Shown one piece after another: positions 8,028-16,759 of a DNA stretch of 64,000 nucleotides. This stretch comes from Actinocatenispora rupis. GTDB taxonomy: Bacteria; Actinomycetota; Actinomycetes; Mycobacteriales; Micromonosporaceae. The stretch is from NCBI RefSeq assembly GCF_016861975.1, contig NZ_BOMB01000041.1, positions 62,001 through 126,000 on the forward strand. The letters are read 5' to 3'. The notes beneath the pieces are model-generated. The model ran no database searches and had not been told where the DNA came from. It saw only the letters and a list, made by a program, of their open reading frames with translations. Numbering within the stretch: position 1 is the stretch's first letter; each line of letters begins with the position of its first letter. Position numbers and translations under genes: made by a program.

Positions 8028-8268
8028 GCCTTGGTACAACGTCGTGCCGTTGCCGGAGTGCACGGTCGTGCCGGCCGGTTCACGCAGGCGCACCGCGTGC
8101 GGCAACGCGGCGACCGCCAGCTGCGAGGTCATCCGCGAGTCGATGGCGCAGCCGACGATCCGGTTGCGCCACGGGTCTTTGATCGCGCACGGACACAGCT
8201 TTCCTTCGGCGGTGGGATGTTCGGTGATGTCGGTCAGGTACCCCGTGTTCGCCGCTGTGCGGTGAAAT
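8028..8268 (-). mobile_element. IS3-family transposase (OrfB) fragment, inactive
   Basis: Read on the minus strand, one open frame gives NTGYLTDITEHPTAEGKLC, then CAIKDPWRNRIVGCAIDSRM, then TSQLAVAALPHAVRLREPAG and TTVHSGNGT. This is the DDE core of IS3 OrfB: the first catalytic Asp is in TDITEH, but the second, expected in the HSDRGSQF motif, reads HSGNG, so the Asp is lost. The flanks show no continuation of OrfA, the C-terminal Glu region or inverted repeats. It is a decayed remnant of about 80 codons. Confidence 0.75.
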
Positions 8269-8350
8269 CCCGTCCGCCGCGCCGGGTCGCGGAGCAGATC
8301 ATCTGCACCGGCGGGCGGCAGTTGACCTCGCCCAAGAACCGCGCCGATGA

Positions 8351-8364
8351 TTGCCTATAGGCAA
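8351..8364. repeat. Perfect 14-base palindrome TTGCCTATAGGCAA
   Basis: A perfect dyad with an AT-rich centre in high-GC DNA, about 80 bases upstream of the IS3 fragment's reading direction and with no intact gene next to it. It has the look of a MarR- or HxlR-type operator left behind after its gene was lost. A second small dyad, ATCGC-N6-GCGAT, follows at about 8370-8385. Confidence 0.45.
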
Positions 8365-8919
8365 CAAACATCGCATCGACGCGATGGCGCAAACCATGGG
8401 CGCCACGGTGCATGTAACGGCGCCTGGCGGGCGCCCGTGATCGGTTATGCCGCCACGGTTGCGTGGGTGTGCGAACGGATCCTGGCGTGCGACCAACGGG
8501 CGAGTTGAGCCGATCGCGGTTACCCTCGTGTCAGCGATGTATCGGAGGAGTCGCCCCGGACCTTGACGTCTCCTCTGATGCATCGCCCAGCGCCGCTGAG
8601 GAAACCGCGCCGAGATCCACCCTGCCCGTCCTGGATTGATTGCCCTACGGCAGCTAACGGATTCAGTTCCGCGCGCTGGCAACGATCTTCGGCTGGAAGG
8701 CCGCGTGCAGACCAGGTCGTCTGAGCCCTGCGTCCTACCGTTCGCGCATGACGACCGAGACCGCGCCAGCCGAGGACCGCGCCGCCGGGGAGCGGAACGA
8801 CAAGCAAGAACTCTGCCGGGAAGCAGGGCGCCACGCCCCAGGTATGTCAAGCCCGCCAGCTTCCGAACCGCGCAGCTTCCATGCAGCACGCGGTGTTGAG
8901 GACAAGGATCACGGACTCA
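8365..8919. other. Non-coding stretch with no recognised gene
   Basis: Between two mobile-element fragments. Possible short frames here (for example one starting with the ATG at 8748) have no recognisable domain and biased composition typical of non-coding GC-rich DNA. I take the region as degenerated accessory DNA. Confidence 0.4.
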
Positions 8920-8994
8920 CATGCACGAAGCTTTCCCGAACTCGGCGTCAGCCGCTCCACCCTCAACAAGCACGTCCCCGAACTCACCGCCTGA
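8920..8994 (+). mobile_element. C-terminal HTH fragment of a serine recombinase/resolvase-like protein
   Basis: In one frame the last codons before the TGA at 8992 read FPELGVSRSTLNKHVPELTA, which is the HTH_7/Hin-type C-terminal helix pair (typically A-x-x-L-G-V-S-R-S/A-T-L-Y-K/R-H-V). The catalytic domain is absent. Together with the IS3 piece at 8028-8268 it marks this 1-kb region as a graveyard of mobile DNA. The match is short, so the assignment is tentative. Confidence 0.45.
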
Positions 8995-9249
8995 GGCCGG
9001 CCCCGCCCCACCAACCGCTGGCACCCGCATCCACCACGAACGGCTCACCACACAGACACCTCCCCACCTGAGCCGCTCGGGTACATGTCGGGCACACGGG
9101 CGAGGCGTCGCGTTGGGTCGATGGGCGTGCACGACCGGCCCGGCTCAGGAGCGGTGTCGGTGAGTACGCCCGGACATTGAGTGCCGCCCGCGAGCGGGTC
9201 GCCGGGCGAGGAGACCGCGCCTTGGGGCGGGGGCGCCTACCGTGGAGGG

Positions 9250-10824
9250 GTGGACGGTGAGCCACCCGAGCCGGCCCGGTTGGCCGAACTGGTTGCCGCG
9301 CTGTCGCTGGGCATCGATCTGGGCTTCGGCCAGCCGATGGAACACGTGCTGCGACAGTGCCTGATCGCCCTGCGGCTCGCCGAACGGGCCGGTCTCGACG
9401 AACAGCAGCGCGCGGTCGTGTACTACACCGCGCTGCTGATCAACGTCGGATGCCATACGGACGCGCACGAACAGGCCAAATGGTTCGGCGACGACATCGC
9501 GTTCAAGTCGAGGAAGTACGACGGGCAGCCGTACGGCCTGCGCGGCGCGATCCGCGGGATCAGGCTGCTCGGCGCCGGCAGCCCGGTGCTCCGCCGGTTC
9601 CGGATCGGCCTGGAGTTTGCCATCGCGGGTCACCGCGACGTCGACCGAATGCTTCAGTACCACGGCCGGCTCGCCCGGTCGCTGGGTGAACGACTCGGCC
9701 TGCCGTACCCGGTGCTCGACGCGCTGACCTGCGCGTACGAGCAGTGGGACGGGCGCGGCTGGCCCGGTGAACGCGCCGGTGACCGGGTACCAGTCGCCGC
9801 CCGGCTCGCCCAGATCGCCGAGTACGTGGAGGTCGCGCACCGGCTCGGCGGGGTGACCGCCGCCCGGCGTACGGTCCGGGAGCGCGCCGGCCGCCAGTTC
9901 GACCCGGACCTGGCCCGGCTGCTGTACGCCGACGCTCCCCTGCTGCTGGCCGATCTCGGCGCGGTCGGCACCTGGGAGGCGGTCATCGACGCCGAACCGG
10001 CGCTCGCCGTGGTCCTCACCGGCGACGCGATCGACACCGCGCTGCGCGCCGTTGCCGACTTCGTCGACCTGAAGTCCCCGTACTTCCTCGGGCACGGCAC
10101 CGCGGTCGCCGACCTCACCTCCGCGGCCGGTGTACGCGTCGGCCTGTCCCGGGCGGAGATCTCCCAGCTGCGGCGAGTGGGGCTGGTACACGGTCTGGGT
10201 CGGCTCGGCGTGTCGAACGCGATCCTGGACAAGCCCGGTCCGCTCGGCGCCGGCGAACGCGAACGCGCGCGGATGCAGCCGTACCTGACGGAGCGGATGC
10301 TGCGGCAGTCGCCGGCGCTCGCGCCGCTCGGCCGGCTCGCCGCCATGCACCGCGAACGCCTCGACGGTTCCGGGTATCCGCGCGGGCTGACCGGTACCGC
10401 GATCCCGCTGCCGGCGCGGCTGCTCGGCGCGGCCGACGTGTACCGGGCGATGCGGGAGCCGCGCTCGTACCGGCCGGCCCTGGACCCCGAGGAGGCCCGC
10501 GCGCGGCTGCGCGACGAGGCCCGCGCCGGCCGGCTGGACGCCGACGCGGTGGCCGCGGTACTCGGCGCGGCCGGGCACGCGGTGCCGCGCCGGCTGGACG
10601 GCCCGGGCGGGCTGACCCGCCGCGAGGTCGACGTGCTGCGGCTGCTGGCGCGCGGGCTGTCCAACAAGGACATCGCGGCACGGCTGGTCATCACCTCGAA
10701 GACCGTCGGCAACCACGTCGAGCACATCTACGCCAAGATCGGCGCCTCCACCCGTGCCGCCGCCGGCCTGTACGCGGTGCGGCACGGGCTGCTGCCCGAG
10801 GACGAGCCCGCGAAGATGGGGTGA
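9250..10824 (+). CDS. Two-HD-domain (HD-GYP-like) protein with C-terminal LuxR DNA-binding domain
   Basis: 524 residues from the GTG at 9250; an in-frame reading from 9181 adds unlikely residues. The N-terminal HD-like domain (about 20-250) has VYYTALLINVGCHTD where HD should be, and WDGRGWPGE. The second (about 275-430) reads VHGLGRLGVSNAILDKPGPL, then HRERLDGSGYPRGLTG: the HD-GYP layout is obvious, but HD of HDIGK has become HG, so the metal pair is lost, while the GYP-type loop is kept. Residues 453-517 are a LuxR HTH (LTRREVDVLRLLARGLSNKD...TVGNHVEHIYAKIG). It may be a transcription factor that senses a nucleotide-like ligand without hydrolysing it. CCTACCGTGGAGGGGTG before the start suggests a leaderless transcript. 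A cupin gene follows after 69 bases. Confidence 0.8.
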   Translation: MDGEPPEPARLAELVAALSLGIDLGFGQPMEHVLRQCLIALRLAERAGLDEQQRAVVYYTALLINVGCHTDAHEQAKWFGDDIAFKSRKYDGQPYGLRGAIRGIRLLGAGSPVLRRFRIGLEFAIAGHRDVDRMLQYHGRLARSLGERLGLPYPVLDALTCAYEQWDGRGWPGERAGDRVPVAARLAQIAEYVEVAHRLGGVTAARRTVRERAGRQFDPDLARLLYADAPLLLADLGAVGTWEAVIDAEPALAVVLTGDAIDTALRAVADFVDLKSPYFLGHGTAVADLTSAAGVRVGLSRAEISQLRRVGLVHGLGRLGVSNAILDKPGPLGAGERERARMQPYLTERMLRQSPALAPLGRLAAMHRERLDGSGYPRGLTGTAIPLPARLLGAADVYRAMREPRSYRPALDPEEARARLRDEARAGRLDADAVAAVLGAAGHAVPRRLDGPGGLTRREVDVLRLLARGLSNKDIAARLVITSKTVGNHVEHIYAKIGASTRAAAGLYAVRHGLLPEDEPAKMG

Positions 10825-10893
10825 ACGCCTCATGCCCGGCGGCGGTCCCGCGCCTAGCGTCGACACCGTTCCACCACACGGAAGGAGCGGACG

Positions 10894-11274
10894 ATGCCCA
10901 GAGTGTCGAAGACCGACGCGGCGCGAGTCGAGGACCACGGCCCCGTTGTCGAGTGGGCCGACGACGTGGCCGGATACACCATCCACATCGTGGCGTTCAA
11001 GCAGGACATCGACGTCGCGCCGTTGCTCCGGGGCCTGCCCGGGAACCGCTGCACCTGCCCGCACTGGGGTTACGTACTGTCCGGCCGGGTCACCTTCACC
11101 TCGGATGACGGCGAGGAGACCTTCGAACCGGGCGACGCGTTCTACGTGGCGCCCGGGCACAGCCCGCGCGTCACCGCCGGCACCGAGTACGTGCAGTTCA
11201 GCCCGGCCGACGAGCTGCACACGGTGACCGAGACGATGACACGCAACATGGAAGCGATGAGCGGTCCGCGATGA
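10894..11274 (+). CDS. Cupin domain protein
   Basis: 126 residues, ATG preceded by a good ribosome-binding site (GGAAGGAG). The cupin core comprises RCTCPHWGYVLSGRVTFTSDDGEETFEPGDAFYVAPGHSPRV; the metal motifs are unusual, with C-P-H-W instead of H-x-H, and H-S-P in motif 2. Such cupins occur next to actinobacterial regulators and may bind a small ligand or detoxify an organic molecule. It lies 69 bases after the HD-LuxR gene and could be its regulatory target or co-operonic partner. Confidence 0.8.
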   Translation: MPRVSKTDAARVEDHGPVVEWADDVAGYTIHIVAFKQDIDVAPLLRGLPGNRCTCPHWGYVLSGRVTFTSDDGEETFEPGDAFYVAPGHSPRVTAGTEYVQFSPADELHTVTETMTRNMEAMSGPR

Positions 11275-11421
11275 GCGGAGCCGCCCGCGCCGGACGGTCC
11301 AGTACGAGAGGGAGACAGGGCGCGGATCAGCCCCCGCGCGGGTTCCGCGCCAGGCGGGCGGCTCGCACCGCCGGACCGGGTACCACAGGTGCAGGGCCCG
11401 GCGGTGCGAGCCGCGACGTAT

Positions 11422-11550
11422 GTCCACTGTGGACGGTGGGGCGGTGTGCGGGCTCGGCGGCGTCAACCGCGGCGTGCGTCCACTGTGGACCATGAGGCAA
11501 CCTGAACACGGCGGCCCGGCTCGGCGGTCTGCACCGCGGTCCACTGTGGA
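11422..11550. repeat. Three copies of the palindrome GTCCACTGTGGAC
   Basis: Copies lie at 11422-11434, 11478-11490 and 11539-11550 (the last ends in A instead of C). Each is a perfect or near-perfect dyad, spaced 56 and 61 bases, i.e. roughly five to six helical turns. They sit between the cupin gene and the secreted EEP-type gene, in otherwise featureless DNA. An array of operator sites controlling the downstream gene is one reading; a small repeat family is another. Confidence 0.6.
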
Positions 11551-11617
11551 ATGGCTTGAAACTTCTCGTCAAACTCAGGTCTGCCGTTGAGGATATTTGT
11601 CGGATATTCTGCCTGTC

Positions 11618-12568
11618 ATGGTGACATTCCCTCGTGCGGCGGATCGGCTGTTGGCGGTGGTGGCGCTGGTGGCCGCGGCGCTCCTGGTGTCACTCGTCCC
11701 CGCGCAGCGGGCCGCCGCGTCGACCACGGTGTCGTACCGGATCTGGCACTGGAACATCGCCGGGCACGCGTACCACCTGGGCTCGACGACGGACGGGATC
11801 ATCGAGGCGATGCGGGGCTCCATCAGCTACCGCGACCCGGACTTCGTCTCCGTCAACGAGATGTGCCACAGCCAGTACGACGCGATGATCGACCAGCTCC
11901 AGAACATGGGCTGGCCGCAGGACCCGCTGAACTTCGCCCGGTTCGAGCCGATGCTGCCGGCCGGCGACCCCACCATCTGCGCCGGCACCGCGTACGGCAT
12001 CGCGCTGTTCAGCCGGTTCCCGCTGGGTACGACCGACCGGTACACGCTGCCGTCGGACGGCCAGCCCAAGGCGCGCAAGCTGCTGTGCGCGGCGGTGAAG
12101 GCGACGCCGCAGGTCCGGTTCTGCACGACGCACATCACCACGGTCCAGTCGTACCAGCAGAGCCAGCTCGACTACGTGCGCGGCGTCCTCGACGGCTACC
12201 GGGCAGCCGGCGGCACGGTCCTGATCGCCGGAGACTTCAACGTCCAGCCGCACGAGACGCCCCTCGACCCGTGGTACGTGCCGGCCGTCGACACGGTCAA
12301 CAACGGCAACAACTCGGGCGCTTACCACGAACTCGACGACCAGGACCCGATCTGCCCCGGGTGGGGCGAGGAGACCACCGAGAACGACGTCGGTGGCGGC
12401 GCCTGCGGGCAGGCGCGGAAGGTCGACATGGTCTTCACCGGCGCCGACCGGCTGATCAGCTACTGGGAGGACCCGCAACCGATCGGCAGCATCTGCGGCG
12501 CGCACCGTGACCTGCCCTGCTCGGACCACCGCATCGTGGACGCCGACGCCACCGTGACCGTCGGCTAG
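11618..12568 (+). CDS. Secreted endonuclease/exonuclease/phosphatase family protein
   Basis: 316 residues from the ATG at 11618. The N-terminus (MVTFPRAADRLLAVVALVAA then ALLVSLVPAQRAAAS) is a Sec signal peptide with an A-x-A cleavage site near residue 33-35. The mature part is an EEP (DNase I-like) fold: WHWNIAGHAYHLGS, VSVNEMC with the metal-binding Glu, TTHITTV, GDFNVQP, and the terminal SDHRIVDADATV with the catalytic Asp-His. Seven cysteines suggest extracellular disulfides. Substrate could be DNA, sphingomyelin or inositol phosphates. GGATATTTGTC/GGATATTCTG just upstream is an AT-rich, partly repeated promoter element, and the three palindromes at 11422-11550 precede it. Confidence 0.85.
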   Translation: MVTFPRAADRLLAVVALVAAALLVSLVPAQRAAASTTVSYRIWHWNIAGHAYHLGSTTDGIIEAMRGSISYRDPDFVSVNEMCHSQYDAMIDQLQNMGWPQDPLNFARFEPMLPAGDPTICAGTAYGIALFSRFPLGTTDRYTLPSDGQPKARKLLCAAVKATPQVRFCTTHITTVQSYQQSQLDYVRGVLDGYRAAGGTVLIAGDFNVQPHETPLDPWYVPAVDTVNNGNNSGAYHELDDQDPICPGWGEETTENDVGGGACGQARKVDMVFTGADRLISYWEDPQPIGSICGAHRDLPCSDHRIVDADATVTVG

Positions 12569-13140
12569 CGCCTCGTGCGTCGTTTGAGGGTGTTGACCTC
12601 GACGGCCGGGTCGACGCTTCCGGCCGCGGATTGTGTTGTGGCGCAACGAAAGCAGGCGGCGGAAGGACATCGTGGTCGTGGCGTGGGTCTCGGCGCCGAC
12701 GGTGGACCGGTGCCCGGATCGCCACCGGCAACAGGGTGTTGCGGGTCTGGTCGGGCGTCGGCGGGGCGGAGCGCACCGGCAGGTCGATCCGCGGGCCAGG
12801 GCGCGGATCGTCGCCCTGACGCGCACCCGCCAGCCCTGGTCGGCCCGGACGATCGCGGCGTACTTGAGACGCACCGACGGCATGTCGCCAGTGCGCCGAG
12901 GCGCATGAAGCGAGACCGGAGCGACCGCTCGGGAAGCCGGACCTGGCAAGTCCGCACCGGCGGACGGCGGCCCTGCTGTCGACCGAACGGGTGATGTGAG
13001 CGCGTACCGGTGGCGTTTGGGCCACAAAGCGTTGCGGCGGCTGTCGCTTCGCGTGCCGGAGGACTAGGTTCCCGCATGTTGAGGCTTGCCGCCGTGGGCG
13101 GCATGGGGCCGGCCCGGCGGCCCGAACATGGAGTGTTCCG
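12569..13140. other. Intergenic region with a possible IS630-like remnant
   Basis: 572 bases without an intact gene. On the plus strand the frame at 12776-12908 reads VDPRARARIVALTRTRQPWS, then ARTIAAYLRRTDGMSP, which resembles the second N-terminal HTH of IS630-type transposases (R-I-V-x-L...W-S-x-R-x-L-A-A-Y-L). Nothing else of the element survives. The end of the region carries GGAG (13130-13133), the ribosome-binding site of the next gene. Confidence 0.35.
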
Positions 13141-14712
13141 GTGACGCGACGAGGAAGCCTTTTCGCGGCGGCTGCCGCGTTCAGCGTTCTCGCCGTCACG
13201 CTCGCGGCGTGCGGCGGGGGCAATACATCATCCAGTACCACGGGCAAGACGAACGAGACGATCGTGCTCGGTACGACCGACAAGGTCACCTCGCTCGATC
13301 CTGCGGGTGCCTATGACCTCGGGTCATGGACACTCATGTACAACATGTACCAGACGCTGCTGAAGATCCCGGTCGGCTCGACCACGCCCCAGCCGGACGC
13401 GGCGACCTGTTCGTTCAGCAATCCGACGACGTACCGCTGCGTGCTGCGTGGTGGGCTGACGTTCTCCAACGGAGATCCGCTCACCGCGACCGACGCGAAG
13501 TTCACGTTCGATCGGATGCTGGCGATCAAGAACCCGAACGGGCCGTCGTCGCTGTTCAGCTCGCTCAAGTCCACGGCCGCGCCGGACGCGAAGACGGTCG
13601 TCTTCACCCTCAACCAGGCCGATGCGACCTTCCCGTACGTGCTGAGCACGGCCGCCGGCGCGCTCGTCGACCACAAGGTCTTCCCGGCGAGCAAGCTGCT
13701 GGCCGACAGCAACGTCATTGGCTCGGGCCGGTACGTCCTGAGCAAGTACCAGGCCGGGCAGCAGGCGGTGTTCAAGCCGAACACGAAGTACAGCGGCGAC
13801 GAGAAGCTGTCCAACGGCGGCTTCATCGTGCACTACTTCGCGCAGCCGTCCGCGCTGAAGCTGGCGATCCAGCAGGGCTCGGTCGACGTGGCGTACCGGA
13901 ACCTGTCGCCAACCGACCTCACATCGTTGAAGAGCAACGCGAAGCTGTCGGTGATCGAGGGCAAGGGCACCGAGATCCGCTACGTCGTCTTCGACTTCAA
14001 GACCGCCGTGGGCGGGAACGCCGCCGTGCGCAAGGCGGTGGCGCAGGTGATCGACCGGCAGGCGATCGCGTCCAACGCCTACAACAACACCGTCAAGCCG
14101 TTGTACTCGCTGATTCCGAACGGGCTGGCGGGTGCGACCGAGTCGTACAAGGACACCTACGGGACCTCGCCGGACGTGGCGAAGGCGAAGGCGACGCTGG
14201 CCAGCGCCGGGGTGAAGACGCCGGTGGCGTTGACGCTCGGCTGGACGCCCAGCCACTACGGGCCGAACCTGGCCGACGAGGCCACCCAGATCCAGCGGCA
14301 GCTGCAGGCCAGCGGCCTGTTCAAGGTCACGCTCAAGGACGCCGAGTGGACCCAGTACCAGACGCTGTACAAGCAGGGCGCGTACGACGCGTACCTGCTG
14401 GGCTGGTTCCCGGACTACCCGGACGCCGACGACTACACGCTGCCGTTCCTGGTGAAGGGCGGCTTCTACCAGAACGGCTACGACAACCCGGCCGTCGACA
14501 GCCTCGTGGCGCAGGAGAAGGCGTCGAGCAGCCAGGCGACCCGCAACGCGATCTTCGCCAAGATCCAGACGCAGACCGCGAAGGACGTGCCGGTCGTGCC
14601 CACCTGGCAGGGCGGCGAGATCGCCGTGGCCGGTACGAAGGTGACCGGGGTGGAGAGCACCCTCGACCCGTCGTACACGTTCCGGTTCTGGGTGGTCGGT
14701 AAGAAGGGCTGA
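13141..14712 (+). CDS. ABC transporter substrate-binding lipoprotein, family 5 (peptide/nickel type)
   Basis: 523 residues, GTG start 7 bases after a GGAG site. A lipoprotein signal peptide ends with the lipobox LAAC (Cys24), followed by a Gly/Ser/Thr linker. The SBP_bac_5 domain shows TSLDPAGAYDLGSW, DAKFTFDRMLAIKNPNG, IGSGRYVLSKYQ and DAYLLGWFPDYPDADDY. It would be anchored outside the membrane and deliver an oligopeptide-like or other ligand to the permeases encoded next. First gene of a five-gene operon running to 19159. The ligand (peptide, nickel chelate, glycoside) cannot be told from sequence. Confidence 0.93.
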   Translation: MTRRGSLFAAAAAFSVLAVTLAACGGGNTSSSTTGKTNETIVLGTTDKVTSLDPAGAYDLGSWTLMYNMYQTLLKIPVGSTTPQPDAATCSFSNPTTYRCVLRGGLTFSNGDPLTATDAKFTFDRMLAIKNPNGPSSLFSSLKSTAAPDAKTVVFTLNQADATFPYVLSTAAGALVDHKVFPASKLLADSNVIGSGRYVLSKYQAGQQAVFKPNTKYSGDEKLSNGGFIVHYFAQPSALKLAIQQGSVDVAYRNLSPTDLTSLKSNAKLSVIEGKGTEIRYVVFDFKTAVGGNAAVRKAVAQVIDRQAIASNAYNNTVKPLYSLIPNGLAGATESYKDTYGTSPDVAKAKATLASAGVKTPVALTLGWTPSHYGPNLADEATQIQRQLQASGLFKVTLKDAEWTQYQTLYKQGAYDAYLLGWFPDYPDADDYTLPFLVKGGFYQNGYDNPAVDSLVAQEKASSSQATRNAIFAKIQTQTAKDVPVVPTWQGGEIAVAGTKVTGVESTLDPSYTFRFWVVGKKG

Positions 14713-14717
14713 CGACG

Positions 14718-15746
14718 GTGGCGGCGCGGTCCGGGTCGATGCGTCGGTACCTGCTCCAGCGGCTGGCGCTGGTGGTGCCGATGGTCTGGGTCCTGGTCAC
14801 CCTGGTGTTCCTGCTGATGCGGGTGGCGCCGGGTGACCCGGTCTCGGCGGCGCTCGGCGGGCGGCTGTCGCCCGCCGCGCTCGCCGCCCGCCGACACGCC
14901 GCCGGGTTCGACAAGCCGCTCGTCGTGCAGTACGGCGAGTACCTGCGGGACGTGGTGACGTTGAACTTCGGGCAGACGCTCACCGACAACCGGCCCGTAC
15001 GGGAGGTGCTGATCGACAACGGCGGGGCGACCCTGACGCTGACGCTGGCGGCGCTGATCGTCGCGTTCGCTGTCGGATTGCCGCTCGGCCGGCGCGCCGG
15101 CCGGCATCGGGACACGCCGCCGGACGTGGGGATCCGGCTGTTCGGCATCATCACGTACGCCGCACCGGTGTTCTTCCTGGGCCTGATCCTCCAGCTCGTG
15201 TTCGGCGTGTTTCTCGATTGGCTGCCGACCTCCGACCAGGCCGGGCCGGTCGTACAGGCCGAGGTGCCGACCAGGACCCACATTCTGCTGCTCGACGCGC
15301 TGTTGGCCGGGCAGTGGAACTCGTTCGTGGATGTGCTGCGGCACCTGATCCTGCCGGCTGTCACGCTCGGTCTGCTGCTGGCCGGCGTCCTGATCCGGCT
15401 GGTCCGGGTCAACCTCATCCAGACCCTGCGCAGCGACTACGTGGAGGCGGCACGGGCGCGGGGCATCCGCGAGTCGGACGTGGTGGGGCGGCACGCGTTC
15501 CGCAACGCGCTGGTACCGGTCGTGACGGTGATGGGGCTGCAGATCGCGTTGCTGCTCGGCGGCGCCGTGCTGACCGAGGAGACGTTCAACTGGCCCGGCA
15601 TCGGCTCGCAGCTCGTCAACTACCTCAACGAACGTGACTACACCGCGGTGCAGGGCATCATCACCGTGTTCGCGGTCGCGGTCGTGGTGGTGAGCCTGCT
15701 GATCGATGTGGTCAGCGCGGTGGTCGACCCGAGGGTGCGGTACTGA
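14718..15746 (+). CDS. ABC transporter permease, DppB/OppB type
   Basis: 342 residues. The N-terminus MRRYLLQRLALVVPMVWVLV is the classical first membrane helix of DppB-type permeases, followed by the FLLMRVAPGDPV signature, LNFGQTLTDNRPV, and the EAA loop (YVEAARARGIRESDVVGRHAFRNALVPVVT). About six membrane segments. It starts (GTG) 5 bases after the substrate-binding gene; its TGA overlaps the ATG of the next permease. Pairs with the DppC-type subunit to form the channel. Confidence 0.93.
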   Translation: MAARSGSMRRYLLQRLALVVPMVWVLVTLVFLLMRVAPGDPVSAALGGRLSPAALAARRHAAGFDKPLVVQYGEYLRDVVTLNFGQTLTDNRPVREVLIDNGGATLTLTLAALIVAFAVGLPLGRRAGRHRDTPPDVGIRLFGIITYAAPVFFLGLILQLVFGVFLDWLPTSDQAGPVVQAEVPTRTHILLLDALLAGQWNSFVDVLRHLILPAVTLGLLLAGVLIRLVRVNLIQTLRSDYVEAARARGIRESDVVGRHAFRNALVPVVTVMGLQIALLLGGAVLTEETFNWPGIGSQLVNYLNERDYTAVQGIITVFAVAVVVVSLLIDVVSAVVDPRVRY

Positions 15747-16759
15747 TGTCGCAGCTGTCCGTCGAACCGGTCGAGGAACCCCGCGAGCCTGCACCGCAGG
15801 GTGGCCGCGGCATCCGCCGCGTGCTGTCGCCCGTCCGGTCGGCGCGGGGCATCGCCCGGATCCTGTTGTGGGCCGGCGCGGCCATCAGCGTGTTGTTCGT
15901 GGTCCTGGCGGTGTTCGCGCCGTGGATCGCGCCGTACCGTTTCGACCAGTACTCCGCCGGTGGCCACCCGTTCCCCAAGCAGGGCGCCCCGGACGCCACA
16001 CATCTGTTCGGTACCACGGTGCAGTCGCTGGACGTCGCGTCCCGGGTGGTGTTCGGCGCCCGTACCGCGCTGGAGGTGGTGGTGCAGTCGGTCGTCATCT
16101 CCCTGCTCGTCGGCGTCCCGCTGGGCCTCGTCTCCGGCTACCTCGGCGGCTGGCTCGACCGGAGCCTCGTACTGGTCATGGATGCGCTGTTTGCGTTCCC
16201 GTCGTTGCTGCTGGCGATCGTGCTGTCGTTCCTGCTGTCCGGACTGATCGGCGGCACGGTCACCGCCGCGGCCCTGTCCATCACCGTCGTCTACATCCCT
16301 CAGTACTTCCGGGTCGTGCGCAACACGACGGTCAGCGCCAAGGAGGCGACGTACGTCGAAGCGGCGCGCGCCATCGGCGCCAGACCCATCACGGTGATGC
16401 GCCGGTACCTGTTCACCAACGTGGTGCAGAGCGTTCCCGTCATCGGCACCCTCAACGCCGCCGACGCGATCCTCACTCTCGCCGCCCTCGGCTTCCTCGG
16501 CTACGGGGTGCAGCCCACCCAGGCCGCCGAATGGGGCTACGACCTGCAGCGCGCGGTCGCCGACGCCGGCGCCGGGATCTGGTGGACCGGCCTGTACCCG
16601 GGGCTCGCGATCGTCCTGCTCGTCACCGGCCTGACCCTCGCCGGTGAAGGACTCAACGAAACCCTCAACCCGACCCTGCGCACCCGACCCTTGCGCCGGG
16701 TCCTCCTGCCGCCCCTGCCCGCCACCCTGGCCCCCCGCACCCACCGGGACCGGCCATGA
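15746..16759 (+). CDS. ABC transporter permease, DppC/OppC type
   Basis: 337 residues. After a proline-rich cytoplasmic N-terminus comes the first helix (ILLWAGAAISVLFVVLAVFA), then the periplasmic PYRFDQYSAGGHPFPKQGAP stretch and HLFGTTVQSLDVASRVVFGARTAL, typical of DppC. The EAA loop reads YVEAARAIGARPITVMRRYLFTN. Its last codons overlap the ATP-binding gene by four bases (ATGA). Partner of the preceding permease. Confidence 0.93.
   Translation: MSQLSVEPVEEPREPAPQGGRGIRRVLSPVRSARGIARILLWAGAAISVLFVVLAVFAPWIAPYRFDQYSAGGHPFPKQGAPDATHLFGTTVQSLDVASRVVFGARTALEVVVQSVVISLLVGVPLGLVSGYLGGWLDRSLVLVMDALFAFPSLLLAIVLSFLLSGLIGGTVTAAALSITVVYIPQYFRVVRNTTVSAKEATYVEAARAIGARPITVMRRYLFTNVVQSVPVIGTLNAADAILTLAALGFLGYGVQPTQAAEWGYDLQRAVADAGAGIWWTGLYPGLAIVLLVTGLTLAGEGLNETLNPTLRTRPLRRVLLPPLPATLAPRTHRDRP

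Noticed and set aside
11271-11495. Short ORF starting at ATGA overlap with the cupin stop
   Set aside because: Overlap is suggestive, but the product has no domain and the region is the palindrome-bearing gap; no ribosome-binding site.
9145-11544. A minus-strand open frame of about 800 codons opposite the HD-LuxR and cupin genes
   Set aside because: It is a mirror of high-GC coding sequence on the plus strand: low-complexity Arg/Gly/Val composition, no domain, covering two genes with clear homology.
11587-12510. Second plus-strand frame overlapping the secreted EEP gene
   Set aside because: Arg-rich shadow with no signal peptide or motif; the frame from 11618 has a signal peptide and all EEP motifs.
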